A stretch of 64,000 nucleotides of DNA from CAYLKK01 sp964412505 (GCA_964412505.1 CAYPOM010000002.1:42545-106544), one strand, 5' to 3'. Positions 18,731 through 29,219 are shown, numbered from the stretch's first letter. The notes: generated by a model not told the origin, from the sequence alone. A program made the numbers and translations.

Positions 18731-18754
18731 CCCTTGATAAATTATGAGGCGAAT

Positions 18755-20227
18755 TTAAATGACAAAATCAAGCTTACATACTGTATTAAGTATTTTATAA
18801 ACATCCATTTTCAATTTATCTAAATTTTCAACGGAAGTTCCCTCAATTCTTAGTGTCAATTTCGCTTGTGTATTAGATGCTCTAATTAACCACCAACCAA
18901 TATTAGATTCCACTCTAATTCCATCTATACTGATATATTCTATGTTTTTTGTATCTAGATATTGTTTTAATTCTTCAATAACAAGAAACTTTCTTCTGTC
19001 ATCGCAAGTAACGCTTATTTCTGGAGTATTAAATCCATTCACGATATTAGCGAATATATACTCTCCATTATTTTTTGCATTTGAAGCAAGTTCTAAAAAA
19101 CGCAAAGCAGCGTATATCCCATCATCAAATCCATACCATCTATCTGCAAAGAAAAAATGCCCACTAAACTCTCCAGCTAAGCTAGCATGTAGATACTTTA
19201 ACGTTTTATGAATTACTGAGTGCCCAACTTTTTCAAAAACATGCTTCCCTCCTATTTGTTTTATATAATTAACAACAGACAAACTAGCTTTAATATCGCT
19301 TATGATTGTACTATTTGGAGCATTTTCTAATATACTTTTTGCAAATATAGCTAGTAATTGATCACCATATAACATCTGTCCTTTATGGGTCACGACAACT
19401 ACCCTATCTCCATCTCCGTCGAAAGCTATCCCGAAATCGCAACCACGCTCCTTTATCACTTTTTTAATTTCCGTTAGGTTTTCATCTACAGTTGGATCCG
19501 GAGGTCTGTTTGGAAAACGTCCATCAATGCCATCGAAAATAACATGGTGTATTCCCGGTAACCTCTTAATTGCCTTTTTTATCATTATACTCGTTACGCC
19601 ATTCCCGACATCCCAAACGACATTTAAATTTCCCAAAATGTTTAAACTATTTAGAATCTCAGATAAATATCTATTGTGTATATCCTGAATAATTGTCTCT
19701 CGGCCTATCCCATCAATAAACTTCTGGTTTTCTAAAATTTTCAATAACTCCTGAAGATCTGTCCCTACAAGTGGCTCATTTTTTAAAGAAATTTTAAAAC
19801 CATTATGTTCTTTTGGATTATGTGAACCTGTTATCATTATACCGACATCATATTCACCAACTGTAAGAGCATAAGAAACGATTGGAGTTGGACTTAATCC
19901 GATATTAGTTACATAGCATCCTGATTTAACTAACCCTCTAACTAAATTTTGTAAGAGAGGTTTAGAGGACAGTCTACCATCATATCCGACAACTACTTTT
20001 TTTTCTATATTTCTACTTTCTAGAAATGTAGCAATTCCTCGTCCGATAAGATATGCATCTCTGTTGAATAAACTTTCATTATAAATACCGCGTATATCAT
20101 ACTCTCTAAAAATTGTTTCATCTATCATTACTGCATTTTCTAAGTTGCCATTATTGGGATAAAAAATCTTATAAAATTTTTTTATATATGTGACAAACTT
20201 CGGTTTTATGTAATCTTTATAAAACAT
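18755..20227 (-). CDS. Phosphomannomutase/phosphoglucomutase
   Basis: Interconverts hexose 1- and 6-phosphates for sugar-nucleotide and LPS/exopolysaccharide synthesis (AlgC/ManB group). All four family elements are visible: the phosphoserine loop ITGSHNPKEHNG, the metal site FDGDGDRVVVV, the sugar-binding GEFSGHFFF, and the phosphate-binding RIEGTSVEN near the C-terminus. The first conserved motif is FREYDIRGIYN, about 35 residues after the ATG at 20227, so there is an unusual basic, aromatic N-terminal extension. The start overlaps the DUF2155 gene by 11 bases; an ATG at 20128 would remove the extension but lacks a ribosome binding site. Confidence 0.9.
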   Translation of the reverse strand: MFYKDYIKPKFVTYIKKFYKIFYPNNGNLENAVMIDETIFREYDIRGIYNESLFNRDAYLIGRGIATFLESRNIEKKVVVGYDGRLSSKPLLQNLVRGLVKSGCYVTNIGLSPTPIVSYALTVGEYDVGIMITGSHNPKEHNGFKISLKNEPLVGTDLQELLKILENQKFIDGIGRETIIQDIHNRYLSEILNSLNILGNLNVVWDVGNGVTSIMIKKAIKRLPGIHHVIFDGIDGRFPNRPPDPTVDENLTEIKKVIKERGCDFGIAFDGDGDRVVVVTHKGQMLYGDQLLAIFAKSILENAPNSTIISDIKASLSVVNYIKQIGGKHVFEKVGHSVIHKTLKYLHASLAGEFSGHFFFADRWYGFDDGIYAALRFLELASNAKNNGEYIFANIVNGFNTPEISVTCDDRRKFLVIEELKQYLDTKNIEYISIDGIRVESNIGWWLIRASNTQAKLTLRIEGTSVENLDKLKMDVYKILNTVCKLDFVI

Positions 20228-20777
20228 TTTCAATTTTTATGTAATATCTAGGGTGCTCTAAAGAGTTTACAGATTGAGATGAACTAAACATCCATCCAGA
20301 AAATATCAAATTATAACTACACTCTGAATTATATCTGTCTACTCGTTTCTCATATACATTAACAAAAGCAGATATGCACAAATTCTGATCTGGAGCAGAC
20401 CTAAAACACTTTTTTATAACGATTTTTAAATCTCCGAACTCAAAATGTTCATCGACAAAAATTTTTTTCTTTATAGTTCTAACACCGCTTTTTTCGCATA
20501 CTTGCACTGTAGCACTGTCGAGTGCAAGCGCAGTTTTATCAAATCTTTTATCAGTGTCACTCTCCACATCGCATACAGTATCTACATTCCAACAATACTT
20601 ATCAGATACATCATTATCCATCTCTTCTGTGCCCGGTTTGTTATTAGAAGCGACATTCACAAGATTATCTGTTGAACGAATATCTTCAACATCTACATCA
20701 GTCATGACACAAAATGCCAACTGTTGTAGAATAACGAGTTGTGACAAGCAGATTGTAATTTTTCTAGTAATTAGCAT
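20217..20777 (-). CDS. DUF2155 secreted protein
   Basis: 186-residue exported protein with a signal peptide (to about residue 23, ending FCVMT). The C-terminal half is the DUF2155 domain of alphaproteobacteria: FGDLKIVIKKCFRSAP, then SGWMFSSSQSVNSLEHPRYYI, which matches the family's FSGWMF...NalEHPvYD motif. The function is unknown; the middle part is acidic and low in complexity. It is the second gene of an operon, 2 bases after the FYDLN protein and overlapping the phosphomannomutase gene by 11 bases. Confidence 0.8.
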   Translation of the reverse strand: MLITRKITICLSQLVILQQLAFCVMTDVDVEDIRSTDNLVNVASNNKPGTEEMDNDVSDKYCWNVDTVCDVESDTDKRFDKTALALDSATVQVCEKSGVRTIKKKIFVDEHFEFGDLKIVIKKCFRSAPDQNLCISAFVNVYEKRVDRYNSECSYNLIFSGWMFSSSQSVNSLEHPRYYIKIENVL

Positions 20778-20779
20778 TA

Positions 20780-21022
20780 TTAAATCTGTATATCATCTGC
20801 GATTGTATCATCTTGTTCAAGATTACTGTCTTCACTATCATTATCTAATAAATTTATACCTAAATCATCAAATTCTTTCGTCTTGCTTTTCTTTTTGAAT
20901 ATAAGCTCTTGTACAAATTGTTCACCACATTTCGGACAAGCTATATTGCTTTTATTAAAGTCATAATAATTTGTTGAACAATACAAACAGGACCTCTTAC
21001 TCCCCCAACTTTTATCATACAT
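20780..21022 (-). CDS. FYDLN-acid family zinc-ribbon-like protein
   Basis: 80-residue protein of the family named for its FYDLN motif and acidic tail (TIGR02300), found almost only in alphaproteobacteria. Here the motif is YYDFN, set between CLYC and CPKC, so four cysteines probably hold a zinc ion. The C-terminal 35 residues are Asp/Glu-rich. The function is unknown. The ATG at 21022 has AGGA upstream and a promoter at 21050-21079; it leads the operon with the DUF2155 and phosphomannomutase genes. Confidence 0.85.
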   Translation of the reverse strand: MYDKSWGSKRSCLYCSTNYYDFNKSNIACPKCGEQFVQELIFKKKSKTKEFDDLGINLLDNDSEDSNLEQDDTIADDIQI

Positions 21023-21049
21023 GATTATGTTCCTAAAAAACTATATGGA

Positions 21050-21079
21050 ATCATATGCTAATATACAATAAAAAGTCAA
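21050..21079 (-). promoter_or_regulatory. Sigma-70 type promoter for the FYDLN/DUF2155/mutase operon
   Basis: On the minus strand TTGACT (21079-21074), an 18-base spacer, then TATGAT (21055-21050). The predicted start lies about 20 bases before the ATG at 21022. Confidence 0.45.
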
Positions 21080-21187
21080 CGGAAGTTATGTGCATTGTAT
21101 CAAAGCGAAAAATAAATTACACTTAAAAACAGTAAAACAATCCTCTATTATTGATATATTTTAATGACAACTCGCAATAAAAATTAC

Positions 21188-22054
21188 TTACTTTAATCCT
21201 GTTATTTTAAGAATTTCTTTGCGTAGATAAAGTTTTTCTGTTTCTCCGCTCATATTATTCCAGTTTATTTGTATTTTTGAAGATAAGATTTTCTTTATGT
21301 TTTCAGAATTTGAAAAAAGATAATTCTTACCTTCGCTAATACATGGTATCGTTAGTACCCAATCAGAATACTTATTCATAACTTTTTCTAGTTTTTTTAA
21401 AAAGTCATTCATTTGCAACATTTTTTTTGCACTATACAATTCTATTTGAGCGATAGCAAAGTTATTTGCTAAAATCTTCGTGTCATTTTCAATTGCTTTT
21501 TCAAAACTTTTGATAGTATCATGCTCAACTTCTGTATAGTACCGCTCTATCCAATTTTCTGGTAAATCAATGAATTTCTCTAATTTTTTAAATGCTCGTA
21601 CATCCCTTTCAGTCGTAACACTTGCCTTAAAATTTAAAGTATTTGCAAAAATCGCAGTATAAAGTAAATTTGCAACAACTGGACTTGGCTGTCTATTTCC
21701 GAACAACTCAAAAATTAATGTTGCACACGCACCAACAAACTCAATCTGTCCGCGATTTCCCCAATAATTTTCAAATCCTGTATGATGATCAAAAACTTTT
21801 ATTATCTTATTTTCAGAAATTTGTTGTGAAATATATTTAGGATTACTAATGTCAACAATAACTATCTCATCGTATGTATCAAATTCCGTTCTGAAATTTA
21901 AATCCCATTTTCTGACAATTTCTGGTATTGTCGAGTTAAAAGCTCCAGGCAATACTGCATCGCAATTATACAATTCTGCAAACGCAATCGCACAAGCTAG
22001 TACATCAATATCTGTATAAGCTATTCCACTTGTTACACAAAGATTTTTATTCAT
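21188..22054 (-). CDS. DHH family, family II pyrophosphatase-like protein with lost metal ligands
   Basis: 288 residues with the two-domain plan of Mn-dependent inorganic pyrophosphatase (DHH then DHHA2). Visible similarity: AYTDIDVLACAIAFAE for the first motif, VIVDIS for the second, VFDHHTGFENY for the DHH signature (about 87-90), and AIFANTLNFKAS for the fourth. Against PpaC-type enzymes the first metal-binding His is replaced (TSGIAYTDID instead of HxNPDTD), the last metal Asp is Asn (ANTL for SDTL), and no SRKK motif is seen in the second domain. It is likely inactive as a pyrophosphatase or has a changed function. Confidence 0.7.
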   Translation of the reverse strand: MNKNLCVTSGIAYTDIDVLACAIAFAELYNCDAVLPGAFNSTIPEIVRKWDLNFRTEFDTYDEIVIVDISNPKYISQQISENKIIKVFDHHTGFENYWGNRGQIEFVGACATLIFELFGNRQPSPVVANLLYTAIFANTLNFKASVTTERDVRAFKKLEKFIDLPENWIERYYTEVEHDTIKSFEKAIENDTKILANNFAIAQIELYSAKKMLQMNDFLKKLEKVMNKYSDWVLTIPCISEGKNYLFSNSENIKKILSSKIQINWNNMSGETEKLYLRKEILKITGLK

Positions 22055-22077
22055 ATTCTATCATCCGTTCAAATATA

Positions 22078-22809
22078 TTATTTAGTATACAATAATTTTT
22101 CTAATTTCATTACTTCCTGTTTACTAACTTCTTCTATGTCTCCAGGTTTAAGGTTTCCTAATAAAAAATTATGAAATGACACACGAATTAACCTATTTAC
22201 AGAAAGCCCAAAATAGCCCAAAACTTTTCGAATTTCTCTATTTTTACCTTCATATAATGTCATTGTTAGCCAAACATTTTTAGCTTTGTTGGATATTACT
22301 TTTACATCAATACTTCCGTATTTTACACCATTAATTGAAATTCCTTTTTTCAACTTTGTAATAATCTCTTCGTTTATTTCGCCATACGCTCTAACTTTAT
22401 ATGTTCTTTTTATGTTCGATTTAGGTAATTCTAAAAATCTAGCTAGATCTCCATTATTTGTAAGCAGCAGAAGACCTTCTGAATTTAAATCCAACCTACC
22501 TATATATAAAATCCTTGGAAAATTGATTTTTATAATATCAAAGATAGTCTTCCTATTCTTTGGATCTCTTCTGCTAGTTATATAACCTACAGGCTTGTAA
22601 AATTTCCATAATCTTACATCTGATGTATTATCTGTAATTTTTTCCCCGTCAACCTCTACTACATTTTCATCAGCAACGAAAAATACTGGAGTCCTCACAA
22701 TGCTACCATCAACCTTTACTCGGCCTGATTCTATAAGTTTTTCAGCCTCACGCCTAGATGCTACACCAGATTTTGCTATTACCTTAGCGAGTCTTTCTGC
22801 TTTCTCCAT
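22078..22809 (-). CDS. rluB: 23S rRNA pseudouridine synthase, RluB/RsuA family
   Basis: Makes pseudouridine in large-subunit rRNA (around position 2605 for RluB); RluE/RluF-type specificity cannot be excluded. 243 residues. An N-terminal S4 domain (RLAKVIAKSGVASRREAEKL) is followed by the catalytic domain, with the active Asp in YIGRLDLNSEGLLLLTN and the C-terminal motif YEGKNREIRKVLGYFG. It overlaps the end of lptE by 26 bases. In many alphaproteobacteria holA follows lptE; here rluB occupies that place. Confidence 0.9.
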   Translation of the reverse strand: MEKAERLAKVIAKSGVASRREAEKLIESGRVKVDGSIVRTPVFFVADENVVEVDGEKITDNTSDVRLWKFYKPVGYITSRRDPKNRKTIFDIIKINFPRILYIGRLDLNSEGLLLLTNNGDLARFLELPKSNIKRTYKVRAYGEINEEIITKLKKGISINGVKYGSIDVKVISNKAKNVWLTMTLYEGKNREIRKVLGYFGLSVNRLIRVSFHNFLLGNLKPGDIEEVSKQEVMKLEKLLYTK

Positions 22810-23299
22810 TTCTATCTTCTTTAATTTTCTTCATTTTCATATTTATTGTATCAAAAATCCTATGCGCTAATCTCTTCAGCATATTAACTTCGTAATCAGA
22901 ATAAATTTGCAAGAAAATTTCACCAGATGTATTAGATACATTAACAGACTGAGGAATTTCTATATTTTCTGATATCAAAACAGATCCTGTGCTTTTCTCA
23001 ATAACTTTTACATCTGCGCCATGAGTAAGTAACAGTAAATTCGATGTCCCAGATCTATCATACAAAACGCCTTCAGAATCCCTCTTTAATTTTATATCTA
23101 GAATAGTACCAGAAAGATTGTTAGGGAAATCCCTAACAATATTCAGTAGATTATTTCTTAGCAACTGACCTTGTCTTTCTTCTATTATTTTTATTGTAAT
23201 ATTCTCATCATACCGGGCACTTAACTCACTATTATATAAAGGTTTTATTTGAGAACACCCGAGCAAAAATAGCAAAGTCAAAGAAACAAGAAATCTCAT
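22784..23299 (-). CDS. lptE: LPS-assembly lipoprotein LptE-like
   Basis: Outer-membrane lipoprotein expected to plug the LptD barrel during LPS export. 171 residues with signal peptide and lipobox (LLFLLGCS), then the typical IKPLY opening. Sequence similarity in this family is low, so position matters: the start directly follows the leuS stop, as in most alphaproteobacteria. The stretch ILDIKLKRDSEGVLYDRSG and the later ARRI-like RLAHRIFDTI fit the family. The C-terminus overlaps rluB. Confidence 0.75.
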   Translation of the reverse strand: MRFLVSLTLLFLLGCSQIKPLYNSELSARYDENITIKIIEERQGQLLRNNLLNIVRDFPNNLSGTILDIKLKRDSEGVLYDRSGTSNLLLLTHGADVKVIEKSTGSVLISENIEIPQSVNVSNTSGEIFLQIYSDYEVNMLKRLAHRIFDTINMKMKKIKEDRNGESRKTR

Positions 23300-25831
23300 T
23301 TATATCACCAAGTTTAATATCTTCTGTTTTACGTATATTTTTTTCCGTATTTCAATCCCTGATACTAAGCTAGAAATTTTTTCGTTCTTCAAAGCTAAAT
23401 CTATTACTTCGTTTTCAGATAAGTTAGCAGGAACTTCAATTGTACATTTTAATTTCCCATTGATCTGTACAGGAAGGGTTATCATCTCATTTTGAATAAA
23501 TTCATCACAAATCACTGGCCACATTTGATTAACAGCAAGATCATTCGCTCCAATTGTCTTCCACAACTCTTCAGCAAAATATGGAGTAAATACAGAAAAT
23601 ACTATAGGTAATTTACTTAATACATAGCTATACGAATAGCGTAGTCTTTCTATATTTTGCATTTCATCATATAAAGTATTTACAATCTCCCTAATATAAG
23701 CTACAGCCTTATTGAACGCGCAAGCGTCTAGTGAATCTGTTAAATTTTTCAATAATCTATAAAACGACGATACAATTTTCTTGTCTTCCTGTGACATATC
23801 AGCACATGGGGCATTATCAGAATTAAAACTCACTCCGTATTCTTTAGCAAAAACGTATAAACGCCAAACTCTATTCAAAAACCTCCAACACCCATCTAAA
23901 CCTTCGTCTGTCCATTCAAAATCTCTATCTGGAGGCGTATCTGAAACTATAAAAAATCTTACAGAATCAGCTCCATAACTTTTTATCATTTTATCAGGGT
24001 CAACAACATTCTTCTTCGATTTGCTCATTTTTTCAGATCGCCCAACGACGACTTCATCTCCTGTTATTTTTTCAATGAGTTTTCCATCTTTCGATCTAAT
24101 TACATCTTCTGGATACAACCATTTACCATCTTTATTTTTGTAAGTCACATGACAAACCATTCCTTGAGTTAGTAAATTTTTGAATGGCTCTTTAAAATTA
24201 ACCCCCAAATCTTCAGTAACTGCTCTAGAAAAGAACCTTGCATATAATAAATGCAAGATCGCATGTTCTACTCCACCGATATATTGATCTACAGGAAGCC
24301 AATAGTTTAAAGCTTCCATATCAAATTCTTTCTTATCGAAAAAATTTAATGCAAACTTTAAGAAATACCATGATGAATCAACAAATGTATCCATCGTATC
24401 AGTTTCTCTTACAGAATTTGCTCCGCACTTAGGACAATTTACATACTTCCATGTCTCATGTCTATCCAAAGGATTCCCTGGCTTATCAAACGTTACATCA
24501 TCAGGTAGCGTAACTGGCAACATATCATCAGTGCATGGAACTTCTCCACAATTTGGACAAACAATCATAGGAATTGGACAGCCCCAATATCTTTGTCTTG
24601 ATATTCCCCAATCTCTTAATCTAAATTTTTCTGATTTTTTTGCTAAACATTTTTCAGAAAGAAATTCTATAATTTTTTCTTTAGCATAATTTACTTTCAG
24701 ACCATTCAAAAACTCAGAATTAATCATCGAATCTGTTTCTTCACAAATCACTTGGTTAATTGGTAAGTTGTATTTTATAGCAAAATCTTTATCACGTTCA
24801 TCATGAGCTGGGCATCCAAAAATAGCCCCTGTCCCATAATCACTAAGGATAAAATTAGCAATATATACAGGTAGATGTTCACCATTTACAGGATTAATTG
24901 CAACAATACCAGTATTGATTCCTTTTTTATCCATTTTTTCAATATCTTCATTGGATACGGATCCCTTATCACACTCTGAAATGAAGTCTGCAATTTCTTT
25001 GTTTCCTTTTGCTAACTCCACAGATAATGCATGTTCAGATGAAATAGCGACAAAAGAACCACCAAATAGAGTTTCAGGTCTTGTCGAATATATCAGAATT
25101 TCTTTTCCACATGTTGTCTTAAAAATGATCTCAGCTCCGATAGACTTACCTATCCAATTTTTTTGCATTGTCCTAACCTTTTCAGGCCATCCTTCAAGTT
25201 TTTCTAAATCATCTAAAAGCTCTTGTGCATAATTTGTAATTTTTAAAAACCACTGATTAATTTTCTTTTTTTCGACATTTGCACCAGATCTCCATCCGCA
25301 TCCATCTATTACTTGTTCGTTAGCTAAAACACAGTTATCAACAGGATCCCAATTCACAGTTGACTCTTTCTTATATAAAAGTCCTTTTTCATACAATTTC
25401 AAAAAAAGTTTTTGTTGATAAGAGTAGTATTCTTCGCTACATGTCGCCAATTCCAAATTCCAATCATAAGACAAAACCAACGATTTTAGCTGATCTTTCA
25501 TGGCTTCTATATTGCTAAGAGTCCAATTTTTTGGATGAGTTCCTCGTTCTAAAGCAGCATTTTCTGCAGGCAAGCCAAACGAATCCCATCCCATCGGATG
25601 TAATACATTAAAACCTTGAGCTCTTTTGTATCTTGCCAATATATCTCCAAACATGTAATTTCTAACATGGCCCATGTGAATTTTCCCAGAAGGATATGGG
25701 AACATTTCCAATATGTAGTATTTCTTTGCATTTATTCCACTACGCTTGTTATTAATCTGACAAAAAACATTTTTCCATGTTTTTTCAGATTCCATAAAAT
25801 TATATGGAGGTATATCTGATAAATTTTTCAT
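23300..25831 (-). CDS. leuS: Leucyl-tRNA synthetase
   Basis: Class I synthetase charging tRNA-Leu. 843 residues, typical for bacteria. HIGH motif is HMGH (residues 52-55) in [15 protein letters not shown]; the editing domain contains the [15 protein letters not shown] and GCPAHDERD segments; KMSKS occurs as [14 protein letters not shown] near residue 600. A zinc-like CPNCGE...CPKCG pair is present in the catalytic domain. No truncation. lptE begins on the next base after the stop. Confidence 0.98.
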   Translation of the reverse strand: MKNLSDIPPYNFMESEKTWKNVFCQINNKRSGINAKKYYILEMFPYPSGKIHMGHVRNYMFGDILARYKRAQGFNVLHPMGWDSFGLPAENAALERGTHPKNWTLSNIEAMKDQLKSLVLSYDWNLELATCSEEYYSYQQKLFLKLYEKGLLYKKESTVNWDPVDNCVLANEQVIDGCGWRSGANVEKKKINQWFLKITNYAQELLDDLEKLEGWPEKVRTMQKNWIGKSIGAEIIFKTTCGKEILIYSTRPETLFGGSFVAISSEHALSVELAKGNKEIADFISECDKGSVSNEDIEKMDKKGINTGIVAINPVNGEHLPVYIANFILSDYGTGAIFGCPAHDERDKDFAIKYNLPINQVICEETDSMINSEFLNGLKVNYAKEKIIEFLSEKCLAKKSEKFRLRDWGISRQRYWGCPIPMIVCPNCGEVPCTDDMLPVTLPDDVTFDKPGNPLDRHETWKYVNCPKCGANSVRETDTMDTFVDSSWYFLKFALNFFDKKEFDMEALNYWLPVDQYIGGVEHAILHLLYARFFSRAVTEDLGVNFKEPFKNLLTQGMVCHVTYKNKDGKWLYPEDVIRSKDGKLIEKITGDEVVVGRSEKMSKSKKNVVDPDKMIKSYGADSVRFFIVSDTPPDRDFEWTDEGLDGCWRFLNRVWRLYVFAKEYGVSFNSDNAPCADMSQEDKKIVSSFYRLLKNLTDSLDACAFNKAVAYIREIVNTLYDEMQNIERLRYSYSYVLSKLPIVFSVFTPYFAEELWKTIGANDLAVNQMWPVICDEFIQNEMITLPVQINGKLKCTIEVPANLSENEVIDLALKNEKISSLVSGIEIRKKIYVKQKILNLVI

Positions 25832-25970
25832 TTCTATTCCTGCAAAAACTGAATAAAACCATTAAAATTCTAACATAAGAGACTGTAATTTTATATAGCG
25901 TTTTCAGCTAACACAGAAAATCTAGGGAAAAACATCAATGTTTATATAGCATTGTTTATTTTATATTACT

Positions 25971-27317
25971 TTATTCACTAAAAAACGATGCCATCGTAGA
26001 TGCTATATAATTTTTCAAGCGATGGAAAACTCCGATTCTTTTTACTTTCGGCTTAGTAACCAGCAATCTATTTAGCTTTTTATTTAATTTGCGTAATTCC
26101 TTATTTTTCAAATTACTAGATAAATTTTCTGACAAAATTGTATTTATTGCACCACTAATTGAAATACTTGCTTGTTGATAATTTCTGCCAAAAAATCTTG
26201 CTGGACGACTCACAGCGCATTTCATTGCTTTAACTAACACTTTAAAATTTGGATTTGCAGACAAAATTTCATCATCAAAATATAGAGACTCAATTGCTGG
26301 TTGGTAGTGTCCCTTTATAGCTCTAATTTTTTGAGCTTTTTCACTAGATAAAAATACTATTAAATCCACAGCTAAATCTTTGTTACGTGAAGTTTTCGGA
26401 ACTCCGAAATTCCATCCACCTAAAGTGCCACTATGCTTTCCATTATTTCTTATAGATTTTGGGATTAAAGTCATTCCGACCTTACCTTTTAAAGCCTCTG
26501 TATGTCCTGCTATCGCAGCATAAGGCCAATTGCGCATAAACAATGCTTTACACGATTGGAAAACTCCCCTACTTTCTTCTTCTGAATGATTTGCAACACC
26601 AGGTGGGCATATATTTTTTACACAATTCTGCATAAAATTCAAAGAATCAGAAGATTCATTCGATGTCAAAAATGTTTCATTAAAATCGGCTATTTTTCCT
26701 CCGAAAGAATCTAACATCTCTAAAAAAACGCATGTTAGGATTTCTGTAGCTTTTGCTTGAAACACATATCCATAGAAATTAGCGTTTCCTGCGAGTCTCT
26801 CTTTCCCCTGAATGAAAAGAGCTGTTTCATACAACTCCTCCCACGTTTCTGGTACACTCTTTCCATACTTTTCAAGAAGGTCGATTCTGTAAAACATTAC
26901 ACCTACATCTGCATACATAGGCATAGCAATTAGTTTTCCGTCGACATTGATTGTTTCTTCTATACTTTTAAAATATTGCTTTTTATTGTTCTGAACAATT
27001 TCATATTGAGATAGATCTTCTAGATGATTAACAAATGCGCCTACCCACGCGATATCGAGCAAAATAACATCTAAATCACATTGCCTTGAAAATAGAAGTT
27101 GCTGATATAATGAGAAACATTCATTGCTTGCTCTAGGAAGTGTAATTATCTCTACATCTACATCTTTTCCATTTTTCCACTCATTTATAGCTTCATCTAA
27201 AAGATCTTTTTCTATACCCTTTGCTCTGCATGCAATTCTTAATGTAGAGTGAGAGCAAACGTCAGAAAATGACATTGCTCCAATGAATATAGCAAATAAA
27301 ATCTTGCCAATCCGCAT
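25971..27317 (-). CDS. ABC-type extracellular solute-binding protein (sugar family)
   Basis: 448-residue periplasmic binding protein of family 1 (maltose/trehalose type). A signal peptide (to about residue 22) precedes TLRIACRAKGIEKDLLDEAI. Typical features follow: CDLDVILLDIAWVGAF, KLIAMPMYADVGVMFYR, PETWEELYETA, and LGGWNFGVPKTSRNKDLAVDLIVFL. It most resembles trehalose-binding ThuE/LpqY proteins, but the ligand cannot be fixed. No permease or ATPase gene is adjacent. It follows aspS by 10 bases and is probably cotranscribed with it. Confidence 0.8.
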   Translation of the reverse strand: MRIGKILFAIFIGAMSFSDVCSHSTLRIACRAKGIEKDLLDEAINEWKNGKDVDVEIITLPRASNECFSLYQQLLFSRQCDLDVILLDIAWVGAFVNHLEDLSQYEIVQNNKKQYFKSIEETINVDGKLIAMPMYADVGVMFYRIDLLEKYGKSVPETWEELYETALFIQGKERLAGNANFYGYVFQAKATEILTCVFLEMLDSFGGKIADFNETFLTSNESSDSLNFMQNCVKNICPPGVANHSEEESRGVFQSCKALFMRNWPYAAIAGHTEALKGKVGMTLIPKSIRNNGKHSGTLGGWNFGVPKTSRNKDLAVDLIVFLSSEKAQKIRAIKGHYQPAIESLYFDDEILSANPNFKVLVKAMKCAVSRPARFFGRNYQQASISISGAINTILSENLSSNLKNKELRKLNKKLNRLLVTKPKVKRIGVFHRLKNYIASTMASFFSE

Positions 27318-27327
27318 ATAATATCCC

Positions 27328-29106
27328 CTACTTTACTATTTTTGGCGGAATGTTGATTTTTATATTAAGCTCCTTAAGTTGCTTTTCTGAAACTTCAGAT
27401 GGAGCATTCATCATTAAATCTTGAGCTTGTTGATTCAAAGGGAACGCTATAACTTCTCTAATATTAGGCTCATCAGCAAGAAGCATAATCATTCTATCTA
27501 TTCCAGGAGCGGATCCTCCATGCGGTGGAGCCCCGTATTGGAATGCATTAAACATTCCGCTAAATTTACTTTTTACAGTATCCGCATCATAACCAGCAAT
27601 TTCGAAAGCTTTTAACATTATTTCAGGAACATGATTTCTTATAGCTCCACTAGATAACTCTATTCCATTACAAACAATATCATACTGATACGCATTAATT
27701 GTTAGCGGGTCTTGAGTCAATAATGCATCCATGCCACCTTGAGGCATTGAGAAAGGATTATGAGAAAAGTCAATTTTTCCTGTTTCTTCATTTAACTCAA
27801 ACATAGGAAAATCAACAATCCAGCAAAACTCAAAAGAATCTTTAATTAAGCACAAAGATTCGCCTAGTTTAGTTCTCACACTGCCAGCGAGCTTCGGCGC
27901 TATTTGTTTAGTATTACATACGAAGAATACAGTGCCATCTTCTTGTAAATTTACAACTTTTTTAAGCTCTGCAAGTTGATTCTGATCTAGGAATTTTACA
28001 ATAGGTCCTTTTGCTTCTCCATTTACAAAATTTATGTACCCCAACCCAGGCATACCTTCGTCTTTAGCCCAGTCATTTAATTTATCAAAAAAGCTTCTAG
28101 GTTGGTGGGCGGCTTCTTTAGCTAAAATTGCACGAACCACAGAACCGTTTTTTATAGCATCGACAAAAACAGTGAAAGTAGAATTTCTGAAAATTTCTGT
28201 TACATCTTCAATAACTAAAGGATTTCTCAAATCCGGTTTATCTGATCCGTAGTGTAACATAGCATCCTTGTATGCAATTCTTCTAAATGGATATTCAGAA
28301 ACTTCCTTAGTTGAAAATTCTTTAAAAACGCTATACAGGACAGGTTCTAGAACATTAAAAACATCATCTTGAGTAGCAAAAGCCATTTCAAAATCTAGTT
28401 GATAAAATTCGCCAGGAGATCTGTCTGCCCTACTATCTTCATCCCTAAAACATGGGGCTATTTGGAAATATTTATCGAACCCTGCGACCATTAATAGCTG
28501 TTTAAATTGCTGAGGAGCTTGAGGAAGAGCATAGAACTTTCCTGGATGTAAACGGCTAGGCACCAAAAAATCTCTCGCGCCTTCTGGAGAACTTGCCGTT
28601 AGAATTGGCGTCTGAATTTCAAGAAAACCAGCATCTGTCATTTTTTGGCGCAAGCTAGAGATAATATTAGATCTCATGACAATATTCTTATGCATTTTTT
28701 CTCGCCTAAGATCCAAAAAACGATATCTTAATCTATTTTCTTCAGAAAGGTCAGAGACACTACTAACAGATAGCGGCAAAGCTGCACACTCTGAAATCGT
28801 CGAAAAACTTTTTATAGAGACCTCTATCTCCCCAGTAGGATTTTGGATGTTGACTGTTTCATTAGTTCTTTTAAGTACGACCCCTTCTATTGTTACCACG
28901 TTTTCTAATCTCGTTTTATCAACTTTTTTAAACACTTCGCTATTCGTATCGACAACACACTGTGTGATACCATAGTGATCTCTTAAATCTATGAATAATA
29001 GGCTTCCGTGATCTCTTTTTTTATGTACCCAACCAGATAATTTTACATTTTCATTCACATCTTTTGAGTTAAGTTCACCGCATGTATGTGTCCTATATTC
29101 ATTCAT
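27328..29106 (-). CDS. aspS: Aspartyl-tRNA synthetase
   Basis: Class IIb synthetase of bacterial type, about 592 residues with the GAD insertion domain. Starts [12 protein letters not shown] from the ATG at 29106, where GGTGA lies just upstream; the frame also opens at an ATG six codons earlier. The OB-fold domain has [20 protein letters not shown]; motif 2 is [21 protein letters not shown]; motif 3 ends [17 protein letters not shown]. Whether it also makes Asp-tRNA-Asn cannot be told here. The sugar-type binding protein gene follows. Confidence 0.97.
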   Translation of the reverse strand: MNEYRTHTCGELNSKDVNENVKLSGWVHKKRDHGSLLFIDLRDHYGITQCVVDTNSEVFKKVDKTRLENVVTIEGVVLKRTNETVNIQNPTGEIEVSIKSFSTISECAALPLSVSSVSDLSEENRLRYRFLDLRREKMHKNIVMRSNIISSLRQKMTDAGFLEIQTPILTASSPEGARDFLVPSRLHPGKFYALPQAPQQFKQLLMVAGFDKYFQIAPCFRDEDSRADRSPGEFYQLDFEMAFATQDDVFNVLEPVLYSVFKEFSTKEVSEYPFRRIAYKDAMLHYGSDKPDLRNPLVIEDVTEIFRNSTFTVFVDAIKNGSVVRAILAKEAAHQPRSFFDKLNDWAKDEGMPGLGYINFVNGEAKGPIVKFLDQNQLAELKKVVNLQEDGTVFFVCNTKQIAPKLAGSVRTKLGESLCLIKDSFEFCWIVDFPMFELNEETGKIDFSHNPFSMPQGGMDALLTQDPLTINAYQYDIVCNGIELSSGAIRNHVPEIMLKAFEIAGYDADTVKSKFSGMFNAFQYGAPPHGGSAPGIDRMIMLLADEPNIREVIAFPLNQQAQDLMMNAPSEVSEKQLKELNIKINIPPKIVK

Positions 29107-29194
29107 ATCTTCACCAAAAATCATAAAAACTGTATTTTTAAATTATACTGTTTATCATAAAATGATACAAGCTGATAAGACGAATATTCTAATA

Positions 29195-29219
29195 AGATTA
29201 ATAGTATATATATTAATCT
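29195..29219. promoter_or_regulatory. Perfect palindrome in the aspS/cyclase divergent region
   Basis: Nine-base arms AGATTAATA (29195-29203) and TATTAATCT (29211-29219) flank a 7-base AT-only spacer apart from one G. It lies between two divergently transcribed genes, about 90 bases before the aspS start and 40 before a TATAAT (29256-29261) that could serve the cyclase gene, so an operator is plausible. Random AT-rich symmetry is the alternative. Confidence 0.35.

Noticed and set aside
18717..18731. GGTTCAAATTCC as the T-arm of a tRNA
   Set aside because: It is one arm of a perfect 14-base inverted repeat; no acceptor stem, D-arm or anticodon arm fits around it.
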